A DNA stretch of 64,000 bases, taken from NCBI GenBank assembly GCA_050084985.1, contig JBITNC010000001.1, positions 214,086,001-214,150,000 on the forward strand, written 5' to 3'. The notes beneath the pieces were generated by a model. The model was not told where the DNA came from. It saw nothing but the letters and a program-made list of their open reading frames with translations, and made no database searches. A program made the translations under genes and the position numbers. Every line of letters starts with the position of its first letter. Position 1 is the stretch's first letter. This DNA is from Nageia nagi. Taxonomy: Eukaryota > Pinophyta. Shown one piece after another: positions 58,015 to 64,000 of this stretch.

Positions 58015-58600
58015 GCCCCATCAATTTATCATTGTTTTGCGGAGTTCGGTTCTTCGGCAACTGTAGTACACCTCTTGATGCGAGGGCTCAATTGTGTGGA
58101 ATTTAGCTCTCACATATCTGCTTGTCATTGTTTTGCGGAGTTCGGTTCTTCGGCAACTGGAGTACACCTCTTGATGTGAGGGCTCAGTTGTGTGGATACT
58201 TAGCTCTCCCCCTTTAGCTTATCATTGTTTTGCGGAGTTCGGTTCTTCGGCAACTGGAGTACACCTCTTGATGTGAGGGCTCAGTTGTGTGGATACTTAG
58301 CTCTCCCCCTTTAGCTTATCATTGTTTTGCGGAGTTCGGTTCTTCGGCAACTGCAGTACACCTCTTGATGCGAGGGCTCAGTTGTGTGGAATTTAGCTCT
58401 CACATATCTGCTTGTCATTGTTTTGCGGAGTTCGGTTCTTCGGCAACTGGAGTACACCTCTTGATGTGAGGGCTCAGTTGTGTGGATACTTAGCTCTCCC
58501 CCTTTAGCTTATCACTTGTTTTGCGAAGTTCGGTTCTTCGGCAACTGGAGTACACCTCTTGATGAGAGGGCTCAGTTGTGTGGATACTTAGCTCTCCCCT
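58015..58600 (+). repeat. 97-bp tandem array with a three-unit higher order
   Basis: The word GTTTTGCGGAGTTCGGTTCT, or a one-base variant, starts at 58034, 58130, 58227, 58324, 58420 and 58518. Units 1 and 4 share ATTTAGCTCTCACATATCTG, while units 2, 3, 5 and 6 share ATACTTAGCTCTCCCC, so the order is a-b-b-a-b-b. Open frames read across it are by-products. Confidence 0.88.
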
Positions 58601-58619
58601 GTGTTTGGTTATGGTTATC

Positions 58620-58870
58620 ATGTTTGGTCTTGTGAGTTGATCATGTGTGTTATCATGTCTTGTCTTGTGAGTTGATCATGTGTGTTATCATGTCTTGGCT
58701 TGTGAGTTGATCATGTGTGTTATCATGTCTTGTCTTGTGAATTGGTCATGTGTGTTATCATGTCTTGTCTTGTGAGTTGGTCATGTGTGTTATCATGTCT
58801 TGGTCTTGTGAGTTGTTCATGTTTTGTCTTGTGATGTGGTCTTGTCAAGTTGTCATCCGGCCGGCATGTG
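58620..58870 (+). repeat. 35-bp tandem array in the H 3' region
   Basis: GAGTTGATCATGTGTG or close variants at 58634, 58669, 58704, 58739 and 58774, exactly 35 bp apart, then diverging. It is related to the ACATGACC words of A and B on the opposite strand. Confidence 0.85.
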
Positions 58871-59178
58871 TGGTCAAGTCATCTGTCCAGTCATTGTCAT
58901 ATGTGTTGTCAAGTTTGTTGTCTTGGGTCATCAACATTGCGGCAAAGATTATCAGCTTATCAGACTATCACCTTCTACAGCAAAACGCAAGGGGCAAGCA
59001 TGCCCAAGGTAATGTAAAAAGGGAGTTTTCTCAACCTATATCTAGCCTTATCATGATGTTGCTTAAGTTTGGAATGGTTAGTGTTTATCATTGCGTATCA
59101 AAAGTGCTTGCTATGATGTTGTGTTTTTACTTTGAATGCAAAATCTCAAGTCATCTCATGATTTCTTCGATTTCACAT
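58871..59178 (+). other. H 3' region before the polypurine tract
   Basis: No repeat or motif. It corresponds to the stretches beside the polypurine tracts of A, B and C, for example TTGTCATGATGTTGC-like and ATTTCTTCG words. An open frame of 149 codons (58750-59199) runs through the array and this stretch; I consider it accidental. Confidence 0.5.
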
Positions 59179-59193
59179 CCAAAGTGGGGCATC
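59179..59193 (+). other. Element H polypurine tract
   Basis: CCAAAGTGGGGCATC directly before the 3' LTR; the reference for the decayed tracts of A, B and C. Confidence 0.85.
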
Positions 59194-60070
59194 TGTTAAC
59201 ACATAAAAATGATTTTATGTTTTTAAATCAATAAATTAATGAAATATGCATGGCTTAACTATATGTCTTGAATGGATAAAAGTGATAATATCAATGTTTG
59301 GCTTGAATAGGAGTATTGCATGGGTTATTTTGAATATTGCATAAATTGTCTTGAATATTGCATGATATATCTTGAGTATTGTATGAATTATCTTGTTTAT
59401 TGATGTATTTATCTTAAATCTTATGAAATAACCTTATTTATGTGGATGCACGCCGACCTATGGGCGGTATTACCTATATCTATATAAATAAGGGATCTAA
59501 TAGTAAGTCCACAACAACAAGGATACACATGATCCCGCGTATGGTCTTGTAAGTGGCTACCCCCTAAGGTATCTCTTGGTACCGCCTACAAGGCTGTGGT
59601 TTGTGTGCTTCCTTGCGCGAGCTATCCTGACATCTGCGATCAATTCTAATATTATACTGCTATCTGAGATATCTATACTGAAGAACTGGACCTAACTGAG
59701 AGGTCAAAGCTATCAAGATAAGGCCGCCGGCGCTCCTTTGTGAACGGAAGAACACCACCGGCGCTCTTATATTACTGAAACGGACCGCCTGCGGTCCTCT
59801 TTTGGCATCATTGCAGGTTGCGACGCTGTTGGAAAGGTAGCTTATCATCAGTACATCGCTAATATCTACGTCTTCCGTTGTCAGGTACGTTCCGTGAGGT
59901 AAGTACACAAATCACGGTCTTGGTTGGTTACATTTACACCTCTGAATAGTTATATGTTGTTCATTGTTATCTAGAATAAATTACTATCCGTAGCTAGAAT
60001 ACAGATAATATTGAGTTTGTAGATAACCCCCTATTTACTTATTTGCATTCTCAATTTTTATTTGTAAACA
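59194..60070 (+). repeat. Element H 3' LTR
   Basis: It matches 53059-53934 at about 99 percent. Palindromes lie at 59721, about 59752 and 59782. One extra C (CTACCCCCTAAGG) is the only length difference noticed. Confidence 0.95.
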
Positions 60071-60075
60071 CTCTT
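60071..60075. repeat. Target site duplication of H, right
   Basis: CTCTT, identical to 53054-53058. Confidence 0.92.
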
Positions 60076-60704
60076 AGAATGATTTCATTCAAATTCTCTT
60101 AGAATTTTTTAATGTCATAAGTGCTTGGAGTTTTTAGATTTTCCTTCAATCACAAACTTTATGTTTTTGTATCATCTATGGTATATCATTTCTTTATGAA
60201 AGAAAAGATAAAGTGAATATAATGATAACAAGGAGATTATTCTAAAATGACCTTTTCACACATTACACATTTACTAGATAATCACTTTTACAATGACATG
60301 CAACATATATTCACATCATATGAGGGCAGGGCACCCAATTGCCAAGTAACCTCTAGATGTTTCCATCTAGGTAGATTTTATAATTTTTATGTGTTTTATA
60401 ATTTTCAATTTTTTAGGATTTTATAATTTTTTCTAGGGAATCTATTCATGATGCATTCAAATCGAGTTTGTACTGCATGAGGATTAAATGAGCAATGTGT
60501 TGGACTAAACAAAAAACTAAAATCTAATACCACTTAATTATGATAGTTTTCTAGAATACAATAATCTAAGTGTTCGAATGTTATGGTTTGAGTGATAGAA
60601 ATGATTCATTCTCGATGGTTTAAAGTTAGGTTGTGAGTACAATCAACTATTATTTTGGGCTTTTCTATAGGCCATAGAAGATAGAAGTATATCATCAAAT
60701 CATA
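60076..60704. other. Noncoding region between H and ORF X
   Basis: AT-rich. TTTTATAATTTT recurs three times at 60372-60432. No open frame of note. It is probably part of the 3' region of G. Confidence 0.4.
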
Positions 60705-61589
60705 TTATAAGTTAGGAGAACACCATAACTCAAATGTGTTGATACAAATAATAACTTGATATCCATTTACTTTGACATCCCAACTATAAGATTCACGTGC
60801 ATCATAGAATGTCAAGGCCATTTTTTGTTGTATTTCAAGAGGCATGGAAAAGATATTTGAATACAAAGGAGTAGGAACATTACGAATAACTTTCATAAAG
60901 ATATCTTTCTCATACCTACTTTCAAACCCCGAAAGATAAATTCCATTATTCCACACTCTATGTCCTTTTGATAGTTTTTCGATGATCTCATTTCTAACCC
61001 TTATTTGATTCATCATTGTAAGTTCAGCAATATGACAAACTTGCCTTTTCTCCAACTTTCATTTCCAAATTGTATGTCATATTTGCATGCAAAAAAATCT
61101 ATGAGTTTGCCTATAGTGTTGTTGTGACGTTCTAGGAGGAAAAGCCACAAAAATATTTGAAAAATCATAAATTACCCTTTGATGAGGTAAATAATGTAAA
61201 AGTTCATCCATCCATTCTAGGCTTCTGGTTAATTATTTAACGTATTTCAGCCTAGCTAAAAGGAGTGAATACTTAGTTAATTGGCAATTTATGATGATTC
61301 TCAGTATTCCATAAGGCCATTATAGGTAGAAAGCCATTATTTCTTGTGATATTCTTTCCATATGGGTGAAATAGATTTGTGGATCTAAAATAATGCTTAC
61401 TTTGTATCCACAAAAAGTTACTTCCCAACCATTATTTATACCACAAAACATATGATATGTTCTTTCATATTGTTCATCAATAGTCAATTGTAAATAATTT
61501 AAGAGATTAAGATCAAATCCATATTTTAAATATGTTAATGCTAAATCACCTGGATATCTTGGTGGTGGAAATTGTACTTATGGTGGCAT
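60705..61589 (-). pseudogene. ORF X, unknown sense ORF after the G integrase
   Basis: Minus strand, ATG at 61589, 294 codons in one unbroken frame with five point-mutation stops (two TGA, three TAA) and no frameshift, ending at TAA 60705. Its last 116 codons are open. Visible words: PPRYPGDLALTYLKYGFDLN, NNGWEVTFCGYKVSIILDPQ, SLEWMDELLHYLPHQRVIYD, GIYLSGFESRYEKDIFMKVI, SYSWDVKVNGYQVIICINTF. The GWEVTFCGYKV and SWDVKVNGYQV segments look like a repeated module. It lies about 150 bp after the integrase on the same strand, so it would be read from the same transcript as pol. I know no family for it. Confidence 0.6.
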
Positions 61590-61734
61590 TATGCTACCTT
61601 CAGCAAATTCCTTTTCCAGATTCATCCTTTCTATTTTAATCATTAACACTTGATAAATATCAATACTTTTATTTATTTATTAACTTAACAATAAAATAAA
61701 ATGAAAGAAAACTAATGTACACATTTTTTTTTAT

Positions 61735-62890
61735 GTATAGAAGGGTCGAAGATGCATGATATTTATAGGTTCATGCTCTTCATTTCCTTCTAAGTTTGAT
61801 AAATGATAAGTTCCTTTACCGAATTTTTTCTTAATGATATATGGTCCTAACCAATTTGGAACAAACTTATCTCTAAGCTGTCATTCTATTCATGCAATTT
61901 GTTGATTTTCTTTTAAAACCAAATCACCTATTTTGAACTCATGAATTAGAACCCTTTTATCAAAAGCTCATTTTATCCTCTTCTGATAAACATGCATATG
62001 CTCTAAAGCATTAATACATTTTTCATCCAAAAGTAACAATTGATCTAAGCGAGTCTATCTTGCTTTCTCATCAGAATTTTTCTCACTTAGATTTACTCTA
62101 AGGGATGGTATCTCAAGTTCTATGGGTAGGATGGCTTCTATTTTGTATACTAAAGAGAATGGTGTTGCCCCAATAGGAGTGCATACACTGGTACGATAAG
62201 CCCATAAGGCTTTTGGTATTTGTATGTGCCAATCTCTATGAGAATCACTTACTATTTTTGCTAAGATGTTCCGAATAGTTTTATTATTAGCCTCTACCTG
62301 TCCATTGCCTTGTGGATAATATGGAGTGGAAAAACTTTGTTTAATTTTATACTTGTCACATATTTGTTTTACATCCTTATTTTTAAAATTCTTTCCATTA
62401 TCCATAATTAATTGGTTCGGTATACCGAATCTACATATAATATAATTTTCTATAAATTTAGCAATTCATGAACCAGTGGTGGAAGTCATAGGAATAGCCT
62501 CTACCCATTTAGTAAAATATTTAGTTGCTGTGATGATGAACTTGTGTCTACCAGAAGATATAGGTGTAATTTGTCCTATTAAATCTAATGCCCATTTAGA
62601 GAATGGCCAAAGTGATTGTATAGGATGTAGTTCTTAAGATGCTTGTGAAAATAAATGAGCGTATTATTGACATTTAAAACATTTTTTAACATATTCACAA
62701 CAATATTTTTCCATAGTTGGCCAATAATACCCCATTCGTATTAATCATTTTATAATTGCAACACCATTAAAATGTCCTCCACATGTCCCATCATGGGTGG
62801 AGGATATAGCTTTTTGAATATCATTCCATTCAATACATCTGATTAAAATACTATTGAAATTTCATCAATGCAAGATATCCCCTATCAAAC
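61735..62890 (-). pseudogene. Element G integrase
   Basis: Minus strand. Zinc domain near 62810-62670 (THDGTCGGHFNGVAI, then YWPTMEKYCCEYVKKCFKCQ). Core: ALDLIGQITPISSGRHKFII, YFTKWVEAIPMTSTTG, RFGIPNQLIMDNGKNFKNKD with the second Asp intact, and YYPQGNGQVEANNKTI with the Glu intact (62310). Post-core: LVLKENQQIA, FVPNWLGPYIIKKKFGKGTY, ending near 61740. Only a handful of stops, so it is better preserved than C or I, but still broken. Confidence 0.88.
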
Positions 62891-64000
62891 AATATTTAGT
62901 TACTTTGATTTTAAAAGCTCATCATGATGATTTATTAAGGTTTGCAGGAAGAGTTCCAAATTTTAAAAAATCTATCAATTCTCTATACCAATCATCTTTA
63001 TCAATTACATCAATATTCAATACACTTTTTTCTTCATCATCCTGTTGTAATGATGATTGAGACAATTGAATTATTTCAACTTGAATTGAAGATTTTTTAG
63101 GATCTTCTGGGATAAGAGATCCAATAGAAGCCATAGCATCTGCAAATCTATTAGATGATCTTGGTGCCACTTCTATACTAAATTGGTCAAAAGATTTTAA
63201 TAATTTCTCAACTAACACTTTATACTTTTGAAGTAAAGGTTCTTTACATTGATAGATTCCTTTCACTTGATTTATGATGAGTAAAGAATCTCCAATAATC
63301 TTAATTCTTTTAATTTTTAATTTAACAGCAATTTTTAATGCTAATATCAAAGCTTTGTATTCTACATTATTATTAGTACAAGGAAATTTTAATTTAAATG
63401 AATATGGTATAGGGATCCCTTATGGGGTTATAAATACAACACCTGCTCCACCAACTTGTTCACATCGAGAACCGTCAAAGTGTATTGTCATATCTCAATC
63501 ATCTTCAGGTTCTACAGGTATTTCAATTTCATCTAATTGGAACACCCCATCATTAGGTAATTCAATGACAAGGGGTTTATTATCTTACAATGGAGCATCA
63601 GTGAGATAGTCAGCAATTACTTGTCCTTTTATTAACTTTTTTCCAATAAAATGTAAATCAAATTCAGTTAAGTGCATTATCCACTTTGCAATTCTTGAAT
63701 TTTGATATGTTTTATTCATCATATATTTCAATAGATCCACTTTAGAGATGACATATGTTGTATGATTTAGCATATAATGTTGAAGTTTTTTAGTAGCAAA
63801 AATGATAGCAAGACATAAATTTTTCAAATATATATACTTAATTTTGTAGCTCACTAGGGTTCTACTTAGATAATATATAGCTTGTTCTTTATTGTGTTCA
63901 TTTTTTGAGCAAGCATCATTCCTAAAGCATTTTTAGTAGTAGAGATATATAACAAAAAGGGTATATCTTTTCTTGGTGGACTTAAGATAGGAGGAGATAA
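62891..64000 (-). pseudogene. Element G RNase H and end of reverse transcriptase
   Basis: Minus strand from the window edge: LAIIFATKKLQHYMLNHTTY, IMHLTEFDLHFIGKKLIKGQ (tether), then the plant-type RNase H second domain MTIHFDGSRCEQVGGAGVVF and ALILALKIAVKLKIKRIKII, GDSLLIINQVKG. The ORF at 62922-63350 is open for 142 codons. It continues past the window end, where reverse transcriptase proper should lie. Few stops. Confidence 0.85.

Larger units (their letters stand above)
53059..60070 (+). mobile_element. Element H, young non-autonomous Tat-like retrotransposon
   Basis: 7.0 kb with LTRs of 876 and 877 bp, perfect CTCTT duplications, a primer binding site and a polypurine tract. Gag and protease are long open frames. 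Reverse transcriptase is cut down to a fragment, and RNase H and integrase are absent. The 3' region holds three tandem arrays. By eye the LTRs differ at about eight positions plus one indel, roughly 1 percent, so this is the latest insertion in the window. It uses CAG codons normally, unlike the decayed copies. It sits in element G or its flank. Confidence 0.95.

Noticed and set aside
57952-59199. Open frames of 60-149 codons across the H 3' arrays
   Set aside because: They are translations of tandem repeats whose length keeps the frame open; no motif and no match in A, B or C.
60515-60535. AAATCTAATACCACTTA as another minus-strand initiator-Met primer site
   Set aside because: It resembles the decayed site, but no TG start, paired LTR or internal region fits around it.

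Overview
This is a nuclear window from a plant with a large, repeat-filled genome. It is AT-rich and every coding region I can recognise belongs to, or was captured by, an LTR retrotransposon. Families are Ty3/gypsy Tat-like elements, Ty3/gypsy chromoviruses and one Ty1/copia element. The depth of nesting, the amount of C-to-T decay and the plant mobile domain (PMD) and SEC15 relatives fit a seed plant; a gymnosperm is possible but I cannot prove the species. No intact single-copy host gene, tRNA, rRNA or CRISPR array was seen.

Layout. 1-1740 is unassigned. 1751-2345 holds two tandem repeats. 2500-5655 (minus) is a long decayed unknown gene that resumes at 26791-27173. It is split by Tat-like element C (minus, 5656-26790). 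C itself contains element A (minus, 6817-13609) in its 3' untranslated region and chromovirus D (plus, 18307-24464) in its protease. D has perfect TTTCA target duplications, and removing it restores the protease frame of C. Element B (27174-about 31975) is a truncated relative of A. It abuts the plus-strand pol and 3' end of element I (about 31980-36834). E (minus, 36835-40148) is a deleted chromovirus inserted in the gag of copia element J. J is also split by F (plus, 42308-47016, perfect GATGC duplications). F is a chromovirus shell carrying a large piece of the exocyst gene SEC15. 47440-47780 is a Tat RNase H scrap. 49231-51651 is the best preserved PMD gene. H (plus, 53059-60070, perfect CTCTT duplications) is the youngest element, with LTRs about 99 percent identical. 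60705-64000 (minus) is the RNase H, integrase and an extra sense ORF of Tat-like element G.

How the pieces relate. C, A and H share the same LTR termini and an unusual primer binding site. C, A, B and H share the same polypurine tract and TATA region, and B also has the LTR end next to the tract. All four have related tandem repeats in the 3' region. A and B carry a PMD gene antisense to the LTRs, still with GT-AG introns. A has gag but no pol, H has gag and protease but almost no reverse transcriptase or integrase, and D lacks the integrase core. All would depend on enzymes from other elements. A roughly 16-bp palindrome (GGACCGCCnGCGGTCC in H) recurs at 24-32 bp spacing, mostly near 30, in the LTRs, coding region, 3' region and PMD intron. 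In older copies it survives as CG-to-CA/TG decayed versions.
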